Notes: a model not told the origin generated them from the letters alone. DNA of 44,474 nucleotides from Pararhodobacter sp. (GCA_020832665.1 JAFIEG010000034.1:1-44474), one strand, 5' to 3'; counted from the stretch's first letter, positions 29,295-38,234 are shown. Numbers and translations: made by a program.

Positions 29295-31157
29295 TCAGCC
29301 CCCAGCCTTTTCCGCCTGCTCGGCCCTTTCGGCCAGTTCCAGCCATTCCTCTTCGGCGCTGGCCAGTGCCTGCTGGCGCTGGGCCAGCATCTCGCTGGCC
29401 CTGGCGAATTTCGCCGGCTCGCGGGCGTAGAGATCGGGGTCAGCCATCAGCCCTTCGATCTTGCCGATCTCGGCCTCGAACCTTGCGATCTCGGCGGGCA
29501 GCGCCTCCAGCCGGTGGCGCTCGGTAAAGCTGAGGCCGGCGCGGGCCGGTTTTGCCCCATCGCCCGAACCCGGTTTCGCGCCCGGTTTCGCATCGGGTTT
29601 CGTGTTAATTTTCGCAGCGGGTTTCACCTCGGACTTCCCACCACTCGCTGCCGGGCGCTGGGCGAGCATGTCGCTCCAGCCGCCGGCGAACGCGGTCACC
29701 TTGCCGCTCCCTTCCATCAACAGCGTCGTGGTAGCGATGCGGTCGATGAAATCGCGGTCATGGCTGACCATCAGCACCGTGCCGTCAAACTCGCCCAGCA
29801 GATCCTGCAACAGATCCAGTGTCTCGATATCCAGATCATTGGTCGGCTCGTCGAGCACAAGCAGGTTCGATTCGCGCGCCATGATCCGCGCCAGCATCAG
29901 CCGCGCCTTCTCGCCTCCCGAAAGCGCGCGCACCGGGGCGCGGGCCTGGGCCTCGTCGAACAGGAACTCCTTCAAGTAGCCCACCACATGCCGTGGCTGG
30001 CCTCGTACCATCACTTGGTCGGACTGGCCCGAGACGCTCATTTCCGGGTCCAGCGTCAGGTTGTCCCATAGTGAGGCATTCAGCTTCAGCCCGGCGCGGT
30101 TCTGGTCGAATACCGCCATCTGCAATTTGCTGCCCAGCCGCACATGGCCAGAATCGGGCGCCATCTCGCCGGTGAGCAGCTTCAGCAGCGTGGTTTTCCC
30201 GGTGCCGTTGGGCCCCACCAGCGCCAGCCGGTCGCCGCGCATCACCTTGAGCGAGAAATCCTTCACGATCACCCGGCCCTCGAACGTCTTGGAAATACCT
30301 TCGGCCTCGATCACCAGCCTGCCCGAGGCGGGCGCGGATTCCAGCGCCATTGCCGCTGTGCCCTGGCGTCGGATCTGGCCGGCACGTTCGGCGCGCAGCG
30401 CCCTGAGCGCGCGCAGCCTTCCCTGGTTGCGCTTGCGCCGGGCCGAAATGCCTTCGACCGCCCAGCGCGCCTCGGCCTTGATCTTGCGGTCGAGCTTGTG
30501 GCGCGCCTCGTCCTCGCCCGCCCAGACCTCTTCGCGCCAGTCCTCGAAATGCGCGAACCCCTTGTCGAGCCGGCGCATCTGCCCGCGATCGAGCCAGAGC
30601 ACGGCGCGGGCAAGCGCATCCAGAAAGGCGCGGTCATGGCTGATGAGCACGAAAGCCGCGCGGGACGTGCGCAGGCGTTCCTCAAGCCAGGTGATGGCGG
30701 CGATATCGAGATGGTTGGTGGGCTCGTCGAGCAGCATCAAGGCCGGCTCCTCGGCCAGCAGCTTTGCCAGCGCCGCGCGCCGGCGCTCGCCGCCCGAGGC
30801 GGTGGCGGTGGGCAGCGCCGGGTCAAAGCCCAGCCCCTCGGCGGCCATGTCGATGCGGTAGCGCTCTTCGGGCGCCAGCGCCTGCGCGGCGTAGTCGCCC
30901 AGCGTGGCGAAACCCGCAAAATCTGGCTCCTGCTCCATGTAGCCCACCGTCACGCCGGGCCCCAGCGCGCGGCTGCCCCGGTCAGGTTCCACCAGCCCGG
31001 CCATGATCTTCAGCAGCGTGGATTTTCCCGAGCCGTTACGCCCCACCAGCGCCAGCCGGTCACCCGGCTGGATGGCCAGGTCCATCCCGTCGATGAGCGG
31101 GTCGCCGCCGAAGCCCAGCGAGATATCGGTCAGTTGCAGAAGCGGGGTGCGTGCCAT
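29295..31157 (-). CDS. uup: ABC-F family ATPase, Uup type
   Basis: This 620-residue cytosolic protein has two ABC domains and no membrane segment. Domain 1 has Walker A GRNGSGKST (39-47), signature SGGERRR (121-127) and DEPTNHLD (144-151). Domain 2 has Walker A GPNGTGKTT (315-323), LSGGEKARL and DEPTNDLD. A basic ARRKRNQGRLRALRALRAE linker lies between them. After domain 2 a Lys/Pro repeat (units like KPDAK, KPGAK) leads to a C-terminal coiled coil, the Uup hallmark. Uup-type ABC-F proteins act on ribosomes or branched DNA; the exact role here cannot be told. It begins 31 bp after olsB ends, on the same strand. Confidence 0.93.
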   Translation of the reverse strand: MARTPLLQLTDISLGFGGDPLIDGMDLAIQPGDRLALVGRNGSGKSTLLKIMAGLVEPDRGSRALGPGVTVGYMEQEPDFAGFATLGDYAAQALAPEERYRIDMAAEGLGFDPALPTATASGGERRRAALAKLLAEEPALMLLDEPTNHLDIAAITWLEERLRTSRAAFVLISHDRAFLDALARAVLWLDRGQMRRLDKGFAHFEDWREEVWAGEDEARHKLDRKIKAEARWAVEGISARRKRNQGRLRALRALRAERAGQIRRQGTAAMALESAPASGRLVIEAEGISKTFEGRVIVKDFSLKVMRGDRLALVGPNGTGKTTLLKLLTGEMAPDSGHVRLGSKLQMAVFDQNRAGLKLNASLWDNLTLDPEMSVSGQSDQVMVRGQPRHVVGYLKEFLFDEAQARAPVRALSGGEKARLMLARIMARESNLLVLDEPTNDLDIETLDLLQDLLGEFDGTVLMVSHDRDFIDRIATTTLLMEGSGKVTAFAGGWSDMLAQRPAASGGKSEVKPAAKINTKPDAKPGAKPGSGDGAKPARAGLSFTERHRLEALPAEIARFEAEIGKIEGLMADPDLYAREPAKFARASEMLAQRQQALASAEEEWLELAERAEQAEKAGG

Positions 31158-31188
31158 GGTCGCGGGCTAGCCGGGCCGGCGGGGCGGG

Positions 31189-31968
31189 TCAAGCCCCGGC
31201 GCTGCCGGCTTTCTCGGTGGCGAGTGCCCGCAGCAGCTGGCGGCGCGAGGCCGGCATGGCGGCAACCTCGACGCAGGTGAAAAGAAGACAGGTGTTCAGA
31301 TCGGTATCGATGGCCAGTTGGTCTGACACCCAGCCGCCAAGCGACATGTAGAAACGCAGGATCGGCGGCAGCCGGGGCGGGGCGGGGGCGGGCTTTTGCG
31401 TGGCGAGATGGCCAAAGCCGGAAGCGCCCGGCCCGCGCGCGGCTGGGCGCTGGTCGGGCGGGCCCAGATGGCGCACGGCGAGTTGCGCCAGCAAGGCGCG
31501 GTGGCGCGCAGGATCGGCGCCGTCAAGCGAGGTGCAGCCGATCAGCCTTTGCGCGCCGCTGCGTATCGTCATGCGGGCGATACCCGTCCATATCAAGCGC
31601 ATCACTTCGGCGGTGGGGGCCTGCGGGCGCAGGCACAGTCGGCCCAGCTCGAGCGCCGTGCCCTGCAGACGTGCGATCGGCTCAAGGTCGAAAAAACCGG
31701 CGCTGTAGCCCGCCAGCAGCGATTGCGCATCAAGGTGATGGCTCAGTCGCAGCGTGGCAAGCGGTGGCTCGCCTGGTCGTGCGATCCACAAATGCCGGCT
31801 GCGCGCATCGTGGCGATCGGCATCATTGGCGCTTTCATCGCCGCGAAAGCTGCGCGCGCGCAGCCGCTGAAGCTGTTGCAGTTCGCTGCGATTGCGCGCC
31901 AGGCGCATCTCGAACCCGCCGCGCTCCACAGGCGGGCCAAGGGCGAGGGGATCGAAAACGCTGGACAT
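31189..31968 (-). CDS. olsB: OlsB-type ornithine N-acyltransferase
   Basis: This 259-residue protein fits the GNAT-like family that adds a 3-hydroxyacyl chain from acyl-ACP to ornithine, first step of ornithine lipid synthesis. Supporting blocks are FEMRLARNRSELQQLQRLRA and FRGDESANDADRHDARSRHL near the N-terminus, ALELGRLCLRP as the acceptor strand, and IGCTSLDGADPARHRALL. LPPILRFYMSLGGWVSDQ and FTCVEVAAMPASRRQLLRAL follow. The usual partner acyltransferase olsA (PlsC-like) is not adjacent; uup follows instead. Activity is inferred from family resemblance. It is divergent from msrB with 58 bp between starts. Confidence 0.82.
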   Translation of the reverse strand: MSSVFDPLALGPPVERGGFEMRLARNRSELQQLQRLRARSFRGDESANDADRHDARSRHLWIARPGEPPLATLRLSHHLDAQSLLAGYSAGFFDLEPIARLQGTALELGRLCLRPQAPTAEVMRLIWTGIARMTIRSGAQRLIGCTSLDGADPARHRALLAQLAVRHLGPPDQRPAARGPGASGFGHLATQKPAPAPPRLPPILRFYMSLGGWVSDQLAIDTDLNTCLLFTCVEVAAMPASRRQLLRALATEKAGSAGA

Positions 31969-32026
31969 CGGGCCGGCCCTGCTTAACTGAGTCGATGATA
32001 AACCCGGATATCAGACAGGTAACAGG

Positions 32027-32461
32027 ATGACGAAGACCGACCGCGTTGTGAAGAGCGATGCCGAATGGCAGGCGCAACTGTCGCCGCTGGCCTACAAGGT
32101 CACCCGCCGCCACGGCACCGAGCGCGCCTTCAGCCATGACGATTTCCCAAAACAGCCGGGCGTTTTCCGTTGCGTCTGTTGCAATGCGCCGCTTTTCGAT
32201 CAGGCGCAAAAATATGATTCGGGCTCGGGCTGGCCCAGCTTCTGGGCGCCGCGCGCGGATGCGCCGATCGGCACGCGCGAGGACCGCTCGCTCTTCATGC
32301 GCCGCACCGAGGCGCATTGCCGCCGCTGCGAGGCGCATCTGGGGCATGTCTTTCCCGATGGCCCGCAACCGACCGGGCTGCGCTACTGCATCAACGGGGT
32401 GGCGCTGCGCTTTGATCCGCAAAGCGGCGAGGATAGCCCCGAGTCAACCGGCGAGAGCTGA
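32027..32461 (+). CDS. msrB: Peptide-methionine (R)-S-oxide reductase
   Basis: This 144-residue repair enzyme reduces methionine-R-sulfoxide in proteins. The catalytic cysteine is Cys121 in LRYCINGVALRF. A structural zinc site is present as Cys49/Cys52 (CVCC) and Cys98/Cys101 (CRRC). SGSGWPSF and GHVFPDGP complete the active site. There is no signal peptide, so it is cytosolic. The start has ACAGG just upstream. Thioredoxin, encoded at 9273, is the usual reductant. Confidence 0.96.
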   Translation: MTKTDRVVKSDAEWQAQLSPLAYKVTRRHGTERAFSHDDFPKQPGVFRCVCCNAPLFDQAQKYDSGSGWPSFWAPRADAPIGTREDRSLFMRRTEAHCRRCEAHLGHVFPDGPQPTGLRYCINGVALRFDPQSGEDSPESTGES

Positions 32462-32604
32462 CAGCGCGCGGCAACGGCGCCACGCGCGCAAGCCGAACAC
32501 TATCCGGTGAGCGCCTTGCCGTGTGGGCTTCATTGAAACACAGCCTCGCCGCGCGCCGCGTGCGTGGCCCATGCCCGTTGAACTTGCCGGGAGGCGATCG
32601 CCCG

Positions 32605-32642
32605 GAAATCGCTCCGTTCCAGCGATTTCAGCGAAGGAACGG
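32605..32642. other. Nested complementary stems, possible pseudoknot or terminator
   Basis: GAAATCGCT (32605-32613) pairs with AGCGATTTC (32621-32629), leaving the loop CCGTTCC (32614-32620). That whole loop is complementary to GGAACGG (32636-32642). The two stems are therefore either mutually exclusive or form an H-type pseudoknot. The element lies in the 224-bp gap between convergent msrB and bamE. No T-run adjoins it. Confidence 0.55.
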
Positions 32643-32685
32643 GCATGGTTCTGGCACCGGCGGACGGGGGCAGGCCCCCGCGGCA

Positions 32686-33168
32686 TCAGTTCATCATCGC
32701 CGCCGGGTTGAAATTGCCCAGAACGCTGAGGATCTGTTGCAGGGCGCTGCGCCCGCGCGGCCCGGTATCGGTGACCCGGCGCGAAAGCATCACCACCTCG
32801 CCATCCTGCAAGCCGAAGCGCTCGATATTGGCGACGCGGTCGCGCTCGTCAAAGGTGATGGCCACCACCTGGCGATCCAGCTCGACCGGGGCGCGCCAGT
32901 GTTCGTGACGCCAGTCGGACTGCACATAGAACCAGCCCGAACCCTCCATCACCCCGCCAATTCCGGGTCGGCCCAGCTTTTCGGTCACGGTTTCGCGCGT
33001 GTCCTGGCCGACATTGATTTCGGCCAGATCGGCATCGCTGGGCGCGTAGCCGTGATAGCGCATCGTCGGCGAGCAGGCCGCCAGCGCCAGCACCAGTATC
33101 AGCCCGACGCCGAGCAGTCGCAACCGTCCCGCGCCCTTCATTTCGCTGCCCGCCATGCGCTGTGCCAT
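32686..33168 (-). CDS. bamE: Outer membrane assembly lipoprotein BamE (SmpA/OmlA family)
   Basis: This 160-residue lipoprotein has a basic N-terminus, a hydrophobic stretch and lipobox LALAAC with the acylated cysteine at residue 32. The mature part has the SmpA/OmlA fold: INVGQDTRETVTEKLGRPG, then WFYVQSDWRHEHW and a strand region VVAITFDERDRVANIERFGL. BamE stabilises the BAM complex that inserts beta-barrel proteins. The frame is open 39 codons further upstream, but ATG 33168 has AAAGGGG before it and starts a proper lipoprotein signal. It is divergent from yceD; the 228-bp gap holds presumably both promoters, with no distinctive site seen. Confidence 0.9.
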   Translation of the reverse strand: MAQRMAGSEMKGAGRLRLLGVGLILVLALAACSPTMRYHGYAPSDADLAEINVGQDTRETVTEKLGRPGIGGVMEGSGWFYVQSDWRHEHWRAPVELDRQVVAITFDERDRVANIERFGLQDGEVVMLSRRVTDTGPRGRSALQQILSVLGNFNPAAMMN

Positions 33169-33396
33169 GTTGCCCCTTTCGTGCCCTTTCCGAGCCCCGG
33201 ATGCCCCGACCTGTCGCCGCGCCCCGGCCTGCGGGTGCCCCGGTTTCGAGGTTTCCGTTAATCCGCTTACATAACCGGCGGTCACTGTTCAAGGAAGGAA
33301 CAGCGCCGTGAAGTAGTCTCGCGCTGGTTTGCGCCCGGGCGCGGATGCGATAGGGACAGGCAAACGAACCGCCCCGGCCAAATCAAGCAGGACGCC

Positions 33397-33993
33397 ATGA
33401 CCGCCAAGGACCAGTCCGAGCCCCGCAAGAGCGCCAGCCTGCCCATGCGCGTGGCCGATCTCTCGCCGCATCGCGCGCATCGCTTTCATCTGCGCCCCGA
33501 TGCGCCGGCGCGCGCGCGGCTGGCGGGTGAGCTGGGCCTGCTGGCGCTGCGCAAGCTCGATTTTCGCGGCGATCTGCGCGCCGAGGGCAGGCAGGACTGG
33601 CGGCTAGAAGCGGCATTGGGCGCCACTGTCGTGCAGCCCTGTGTGATCAGCGCCGAGCCGGTCAGCACGCGAATCGACATTACGGTGACGCGGCTGTTCC
33701 GGCCGCCGCCGCCCGAAGATACCGGGCAGGGGGCCTTGCCCGAAGAGATGGAGATGCCCGAGGATGACAGCATCGAGCCGCTGGGCGCGGTGATCGACCC
33801 TGGCGCGGTCATGGCCGAGGCGCTGGCACTGGCATTGCCCGATTACCCGCGCGCGCCGGGGGCGGGCCTGGGTGAACAGGGTTTTGTCGTAACGCCACCC
33901 GGCGCCGCCCCGACAGAGCCCGAACGCAAGAACCCCTTTGCCGCGCTTGAAGCGCTGAAGAAACGCGATGGCGGGGCGGGCGAGGGGGGCTGA
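33397..33993 (+). CDS. yceD: YceD/DUF177 family protein
   Basis: This 198-residue protein precedes rpmF and plsX, the conserved position of YceD (DUF177), whose role is linked to 23S rRNA/ribosome metabolism in some species. Visible blocks are FHLRPDAPARARLAGELGL, LDFRGDLRAEGRQDWRLEA and LGATVVQPCVISAEPV, followed by an acidic segment and the C-terminal KNPFAALEALKK typical of the family. The Cys in VVQPCVIS is the conserved one; there is no second-strand cysteine pair. The function is not established for this organism. Confidence 0.88.
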   Translation: MTAKDQSEPRKSASLPMRVADLSPHRAHRFHLRPDAPARARLAGELGLLALRKLDFRGDLRAEGRQDWRLEAALGATVVQPCVISAEPVSTRIDITVTRLFRPPPPEDTGQGALPEEMEMPEDDSIEPLGAVIDPGAVMAEALALALPDYPRAPGAGLGEQGFVVTPPGAAPTEPERKNPFAALEALKKRDGGAGEGG

Positions 33994-34376
33994 TACCGTC
34001 GCCGGATGATCTGATCGGTCGCGACGCTTGTATCAAGGGGGCGCCAGCGCCTCGCCAAGCGCGGGATGGGCGTTATTGCCCATCCTGCAAATTCGGCGGT
34101 CGCGAAGCGATCAACCTGATACGGTCTGACAGCGCGGCCCTTGTGCCTTCCCGGGGATGCGCCCCTCGTGCCCGATGCGCGCGCCCCTGATTTGCGCGCC
34201 CCGGCGCGCCAGATTCTGCTTGCACCGGCGCCAAAAGCCCGTATTTTCCGCGCCTCGTATGTCGCAGGGCTTGGATGCCGCCTCAAGCCGGTGTATGGCC
34301 TGCGCCAGAGATCCGAATATACCACACGCCCGGGCCGCCTGAATGTGCCCGCAGCGAAGAGCCCAGAGGTTGACCC
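33994..34376. other. 383-bp gap between yceD and rpmF
   Basis: It contains REP-like copy 3 (34063-34086). Otherwise it has no convincing gene or RNA; short open frames here lack domains and start sites. The gap suggests that rpmF-plsX-fabH has its own promoter, but no clear -35/-10 pair was seen. Confidence 0.5.
34063..34086. repeat. REP-like palindrome, copy 3
   Basis: GGATGGGC (34064-34071) pairs with GCCCATCC (34078-34085) around GTTATT. The outer bases and loop differ slightly from copies 1 and 2 at 29182 and 29257. It lies 70 bp after yceD. Confidence 0.75.
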
Positions 34377-34583
34377 ATGGCCGTGCAGCAGAACCGCGTA
34401 ACCCGCTCCCGCCGCAACATGCGCCGCTCGCATGATGCGCTGGTTGCCGGCAATCCCAATGAATGCCCCAATTGCGGCGAACTCAAGCGCCCGCATCATG
34501 TCTGCCCCTCCTGTGGCCATTATGACGGCCGCGAGGTGATTGCCCGCGGCGCCGACGTCGATCTGGACGACGACGCGGCCTGA
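34377..34583 (+). CDS. rpmF: 50S ribosomal protein L32
   Basis: This 68-residue ribosomal protein begins [20 protein letters not shown], the standard L32 basic N-terminus. A zinc ribbon follows with Cys30, Cys33, Cys43 and Cys46 (CPNC...CPSC), so this is the zinc-containing form. The C-terminus is acidic. It starts an operon with plsX 23 bp downstream, the usual order linking ribosome and lipid synthesis genes. Confidence 0.98.
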   Translation: MAVQQNRVTRSRRNMRRSHDALVAGNPNECPNCGELKRPHHVCPSCGHYDGREVIARGADVDLDDDAA

Positions 34584-34606
34584 TCGCGGCGCCGGGTGCA
34601 GACCCG

Positions 34607-35707
34607 ATGGTCGCCGCTCATCAGCACGCACCGCAGACAGAGGCGGGGGGCAGCCAGGTGGTGGTTGCCGTCGATGCCATGGGGGGCGATCTGGGCCCGG
34701 CCGTTGTCATTGCCGGTTGCGTGCAGGTGCTGGCGGCGCACCCGGCGCTGAACCTGTCGCTGCATGGTGACGAGGCGGTGCTCAAGCCACTGGTGACGCG
34801 CGAGCCGGCGCTGGCCGGGCGGGTGGCGCTGGTGCATGCGCCGGGCGTGGTGTCGATGAACGACAAGCCCAGCCAGGTGATGCGCCACGGCAAGGATACC
34901 TCGATGTGGTCGGCGCTGGCGGCGCTGAAGGCCGGCGAGGCGTCGGCGGTTGTGTCGTGCGGCAATACCGGCGCGCTGATGGCGGTGTCGATGCTGCAAC
35001 TGCGCCGCATGGAAGGGGTCAGCCGTCCGGCGATTGCCTGCCTGTGGCCCTCGCGAGGGCGCCACGGATTTTCGACCATGCTCGATGTCGGCGCCGATAT
35101 CCGGGCCGACGCCCCGGACCTGCTGGCCTATGCAATCATGGGCGCCACCTATTTTCGCAATGATTTCAACGAACCATGCCCCCGTGTGGGGCTGTTGAAC
35201 GTTGGCACCGAAGAGCACAAGGGCCGCGCCGAGATCAAGGCCGCGCATGATCTCATCGCTCGCCATCAGGATACCGGGCGCTATGATTATGTCGGCTTTG
35301 TCGAGGGCAGCGACATTCCCACTGAGCGGGTGGATGTGATTGTCACCGACGGCTTTACCGGCAATGTCGCGCTCAAGACCGGCGAGGGCACGGCCCGGCT
35401 GATCGGCGATTTCCTGCGCGAGACCTTCCGCTCGGGCTGGGTGTCGATGCTGGGCGGTCTGCTGGCGCGGCGCTCGCTGGTGCGGCTGCGCCGGCGCATC
35501 GATCCGCGGTTCAACAATGGGGGTGTGTTTCTGGGGCTCAACGGCACGGTGGTGAAATCGCATGGTGCCGCCGATGCCACCGGCATCGCCTCGGCGCTTA
35601 CCCTGGCCATGAAGCTGGCGCAGTCGGGCTATCGCGGGCGTATGGCCGAACGCCTTGTCATCGCGGCGCAGGCGGCACAGGATGAGGCCGGAGGAGATCA
35701 ACCATGA
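34607..35707 (+). CDS. plsX: Phosphate acyltransferase PlsX
   Basis: This 366-residue enzyme converts acyl-ACP to acyl-phosphate, starting phosphatidic acid synthesis with PlsY. Family blocks are [68 protein letters not shown]-like [19 protein letters not shown] and [25 protein letters not shown] follows. ATG 34607 lies 23 bp after rpmF but has a weak Shine-Dalgarno and gives a short extra N-terminus before the conserved region, so a start a little downstream is possible. Its stop overlaps the fabH ATG by 4 bp. Confidence 0.96.
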   Translation: MVAAHQHAPQTEAGGSQVVVAVDAMGGDLGPAVVIAGCVQVLAAHPALNLSLHGDEAVLKPLVTREPALAGRVALVHAPGVVSMNDKPSQVMRHGKDTSMWSALAALKAGEASAVVSCGNTGALMAVSMLQLRRMEGVSRPAIACLWPSRGRHGFSTMLDVGADIRADAPDLLAYAIMGATYFRNDFNEPCPRVGLLNVGTEEHKGRAEIKAAHDLIARHQDTGRYDYVGFVEGSDIPTERVDVIVTDGFTGNVALKTGEGTARLIGDFLRETFRSGWVSMLGGLLARRSLVRLRRRIDPRFNNGGVFLGLNGTVVKSHGAADATGIASALTLAMKLAQSGYRGRMAERLVIAAQAAQDEAGGDQP

Positions 35708-36780
35708 ACGACCTGGCGCGGGAAGAAGTTACCATGCCCACCGCCGAACACAGCGAAGCCGATGCGGAAACCGGCCCCGAAACCGGCATTAACACAGCCG
35801 GGACGGCGGTTACCCGCGCCGTGGTCCGTGGCGCCGGCCATTACCTGCCCGAACGCGTGGTGCCCAATGCCGAATTCGCCGCGCGGCTGGATACCTCGGA
35901 TGAATGGATCGTCTCGCGCAGCGGCATCGAGCGGCGCCATTTCGCCGCGCCGGGCGAATCCACCTCGCATATGGCGATCAAGGCCGCCGAAATGGCGCTG
36001 GGCAATGCCGGGATAAGCCCCGATTCGCTCGATGCCATCATCGTCGCCACCTCGACGCCCGATCTGACCTTTCCCTCGGTGGCGACCATGGTGCAGGCGG
36101 GGCTGGGCATGACGCGCGGCTTTGCCTTCGACATACAGGCGGTCTGCGCCGGTTTCGTCTATGCGCTGGCCCAGGCACAGGCGTTGATCGTGGCCGGCAG
36201 TGCGCGGCGGGTGATGGTGATCGGGGCCGAAACCTTCAGCCGCATCCTTGACTGGGAAGACCGCACCACCTGCGTGCTGTTCGGCGATGGCGCCGGGGCG
36301 GTGATCCTGGAGGCGCAGCCGGGCGGTGGCACCACCGGTGACCGTGGCATCCTGTCGAGCGACCTGAATGCCGATGGCCGCCAACGCGACATTCTCTATG
36401 TCGATGGTGGCGTGGCCACCACCGGTCACGCCGGCTGCCTGCGCATGCAGGGCAAGGAGGTGTTTCGTCACGCTGTCGAGAAGCTGGCCGCCACCGCGCG
36501 TAACGCGCTCGATCGCGCCGGGCTGGCGCCGGGCGATATTGACTGGGTGGTGCCGCATCAGGCCAATCTGCGCATCATCCGTGCCACCGCGCAGAAGCTG
36601 GGCGTGCCGATGGAGCGCATGGTCACCACCGTGGCCGATCACGGCAACACCTCGGCGGCCTCGATCCCGCTTGCGCTGTCGGTGGCGGTATCGCGCGGGC
36701 AGATCAGACCGGGCGATCTTCTGCTGCTCGAAGCCATCGGCGGTGGCCTCGCCTGGGGTGCGGTTGTGCTGCGCTGGTAG
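35704..36780 (+). CDS. fabH: Beta-ketoacyl-ACP synthase III, N-terminally extended
   Basis: This 358-residue enzyme condenses acetyl-CoA with malonyl-ACP to start fatty acid synthesis. The catalytic triad is Cys148 ([10 protein letters not shown]), His285 (VPHQANLRI) and Asn315 (HGNTSAAS), offset by about 36 from E. coli Fab[10 protein letters not shown] and the C-terminal [13 protein letters not shown] are typical. The extra N-terminal 36 residues are acidic and probably disordered. The start is firmly supported: ATG overlaps the plsX stop (ATGA) and GGAGGAGA lies 8 nt upstream, so the extension is translated unless an internal start is used. Confidence 0.95.
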   Translation: MNDLAREEVTMPTAEHSEADAETGPETGINTAGTAVTRAVVRGAGHYLPERVVPNAEFAARLDTSDEWIVSRSGIERRHFAAPGESTSHMAIKAAEMALGNAGISPDSLDAIIVATSTPDLTFPSVATMVQAGLGMTRGFAFDIQAVCAGFVYALAQAQALIVAGSARRVMVIGAETFSRILDWEDRTTCVLFGDGAGAVILEAQPGGGTTGDRGILSSDLNADGRQRDILYVDGGVATTGHAGCLRMQGKEVFRHAVEKLAATARNALDRAGLAPGDIDWVVPHQANLRIIRATAQKLGVPMERMVTTVADHGNTSAASIPLALSVAVSRGQIRPGDLLLLEAIGGGLAWGAVVLRW

Positions 36781-36810
36781 GACCGGGGCACCCGCCGCAA
36801 GTGCCTGATA

Positions 36811-36839
36811 TTGACTCGGATTTCCCCTTGGCCCATGCT
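36811..36839 (+). promoter_or_regulatory. Putative promoter of ihfA
   Basis: TTGACT (36811-36816), a 17-nt spacer and CATGCT (36834-36839) match the consensus at 5 and 3 positions. It lies 31 bp after the fabH stop and 37 bp before the ihfA ATG, allowing ihfA expression apart from plsX-fabH. Confidence 0.4.
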
Positions 36840-36875
36840 GCTTCAAACAAAACGCATAATCTGGGGGAGCCGGCC

Positions 36876-37202
36876 ATGAGTGAGACGACGCTGACGCGGA
36901 TGGACCTGGCCGAGGCCGTCTTTCGTGATGTCGGCCTCTCGCGCAACGAATCCGCGCAATTGGTCGAATCGATCATTCGGCACATTTCTGATTCACTCGT
37001 CGCCGGCGAGCAGGTCAAGATATCGTCCTTCGGCACCTTCAGCGTGCGTGAAAAGGGCGCGCGCATGGGCCGCAACCCCAAGACCGGCGAGGAAGTGCCG
37101 ATCAGCCCGCGCCGCGTGCTGTCGTTTCGCCCCTCGCATCTGATGAAGGAACGCGTGATGCGCGGCAACGCGCTTGTCATCGAGGGCGCCGGCAAGGCGT
37201 GA
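36876..37202 (+). CDS. ihfA: Integration host factor subunit alpha
   Basis: This 108-residue DNA-bending protein pairs with IHF-beta. The helical body [20 protein letters not shown] and [20 protein letters not shown] is followed by the beta arm core [20 protein letters not shown] and [20 protein letters not shown], including the Pro-containing intercalating tip. It is slightly longer at the C-terminus than the 99-residue E. coli protein. ATG 36876 is preferred over the upstream in-frame start at 36801 because GGGGGAG precedes it and the conserved sequence begins there. A MerR-family gene starts 7 bp after its stop. Confidence 0.96.
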   Translation: MSETTLTRMDLAEAVFRDVGLSRNESAQLVESIIRHISDSLVAGEQVKISSFGTFSVREKGARMGRNPKTGEEVPISPRRVLSFRPSHLMKERVMRGNALVIEGAGKA

Positions 37203-37209
37203 TCCAGCA

Positions 37210-38049
37210 ATGAAGAAAGCGCCCGAGGCATTCCGCACCATTGGCGAGGTTGCCGAGCTGCTGGAAACCCCGGCGCATGTGCTGCGTTTCTGGGAGAGCA
37301 AGTTCTATCAGATCAAGCCGGTGAAGCGCGCTGGCGGGCGACGTTACTATCGGCCCGATGACGTGGCGCTGATCTCCGGCATCCGGCACCTGCTTCAGGA
37401 CAAGGGCATGACCATTCGCGGCGTGCAGAAGATGCTGCAGGAAGAGGGGGCACGCCACGTCGCCGCGCTGGCGCCGCCGGTTTCCGGCCCCGATGCAACC
37501 GATACCGATGATGCCGAAGCAATCGCGGCGGTCGATGAGGCCACGCCGCCCGAAGCCGAACACCCGCCGCGCCCGGCCACGGTGATGCCCTTCCCGGCGC
37601 CGCCCCGGCCTGCGCCGCACACCACGCCGACTGCACCGCCGCCCTTTGTGCCGCCGGCGGCAAGGAAAACGGCCAATGGCACCGGAAGCGCAGCCGAACG
37701 TGGGAAAAGCCCGGGCCCGCAGACCCCCGACCCCGCGCGCGCCAGCGATACCGGTGGCGCGCCCGCCGGTGCTGACGAAGCGCAAGCCAAAGGCGCGGCG
37801 CCACTGCCCGCCGCCGCCAGGCCCGCTGATCCCCCGGCCACACCGCCGACCGCGCGCCCCGAACCGGCTGCCGCGCCAGTCGTGGCGGGCGGCGAGGAGC
37901 CGGCACAAGGCGAACGCCCGGCGCAGACCCTGCGCCGCATGCCGCGCGGTGCGCTGGGCGCGCGCGCCGAAAGGCTGGCGATTCTGGCCGGGCGCATCGA
38001 CCGGCTGCTCGACCGCATGTCCGAGGCGTCGGGAGCGGGGCGCTGGTAA
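37210..38049 (+). CDS. MerR-family regulator with long Pro/Ala-rich tail
   Basis: This 279-residue protein has a MerR DNA-binding domain at residues 1-80: [45 protein letters not shown] and [17 protein letters not shown]. Instead of a metal-binding or coiled-coil ligand domain, residues 95-245 are Pro/Ala/Thr-rich and likely disordered. A short conserved helix closes the protein ([20 protein letters not shown]). Its place after ihfA and before tRNA-Pro recurs in Rhodobacterales. Regulated genes are unknown. ATG 37210 starts 7 bp after ihfA; the Shine-Dalgarno (AAGGCG) overlaps the end of ihfA, suggesting coupling. Confidence 0.9.
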   Translation: MKKAPEAFRTIGEVAELLETPAHVLRFWESKFYQIKPVKRAGGRRYYRPDDVALISGIRHLLQDKGMTIRGVQKMLQEEGARHVAALAPPVSGPDATDTDDAEAIAAVDEATPPEAEHPPRPATVMPFPAPPRPAPHTTPTAPPPFVPPAARKTANGTGSAAERGKSPGPQTPDPARASDTGGAPAGADEAQAKGAAPLPAAARPADPPATPPTARPEPAAAPVVAGGEEPAQGERPAQTLRRMPRGALGARAERLAILAGRIDRLLDRMSEASGAGRW

Positions 38050-38112
38050 GCGGGGCCCGGGCATCCGCGCGTTTCGTATCAGGCTATTTCGTCGTGAACG
38101 GGAAATTCGCGC

Positions 38113-38140
38113 TTGCCTGTGCTGCCAGAAACGCTAGAAA
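38113..38140 (+). promoter_or_regulatory. Putative tRNA-Pro promoter
   Basis: TTGCCT (38113-38118), a 16-nt spacer and TAGAAA (38135-38140) each match the consensus at 4 positions. The -10 element ends 9 bp before the mature tRNA 5' end, so the precursor leader would be only a few nucleotides. Confidence 0.45.
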
Positions 38141-38149
38141 GCGCAGCGT

Positions 38150-38227
38150 CGGGCTGTGGCGCAGTCTGGTTAGCGCGTCCGTCTGGGGGACGGAAGGTCG
38201 TGAGTTCGAATCTCGCCAGCCCGACCA
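38150..38227 (+). tRNA. tRNA-Pro (anticodon GGG)
   Basis: The acceptor stem CGGGCTG pairs with CAGCCCG. The D arm contains GGCGCAGTCTGGTTAGCGC. The anticodon stem TCCGT/ACGGA encloses the loop CTGGGGG, giving anticodon GGG for proline codons CCC and CCU. The T arm GTGAG-TTCGAAT-CTCGC is canonical. Discriminator A is followed by an encoded CCA. All stems pair without mismatch. Confidence 0.97.
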
Positions 38228-38234
38228 ACATCAC

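Noticed and set aside
29565-29630. Short repeated GGGTTTCGC-type units inside uup
   Set aside because: They encode the Lys/Pro linker before the Uup coiled coil; ordinary low-complexity linker, in frame.
34141-34401. Open frame between yceD and rpmF overlapping the rpmF start
   Set aside because: No Shine-Dalgarno or domain, and it overlaps the secure L32 gene in another frame.
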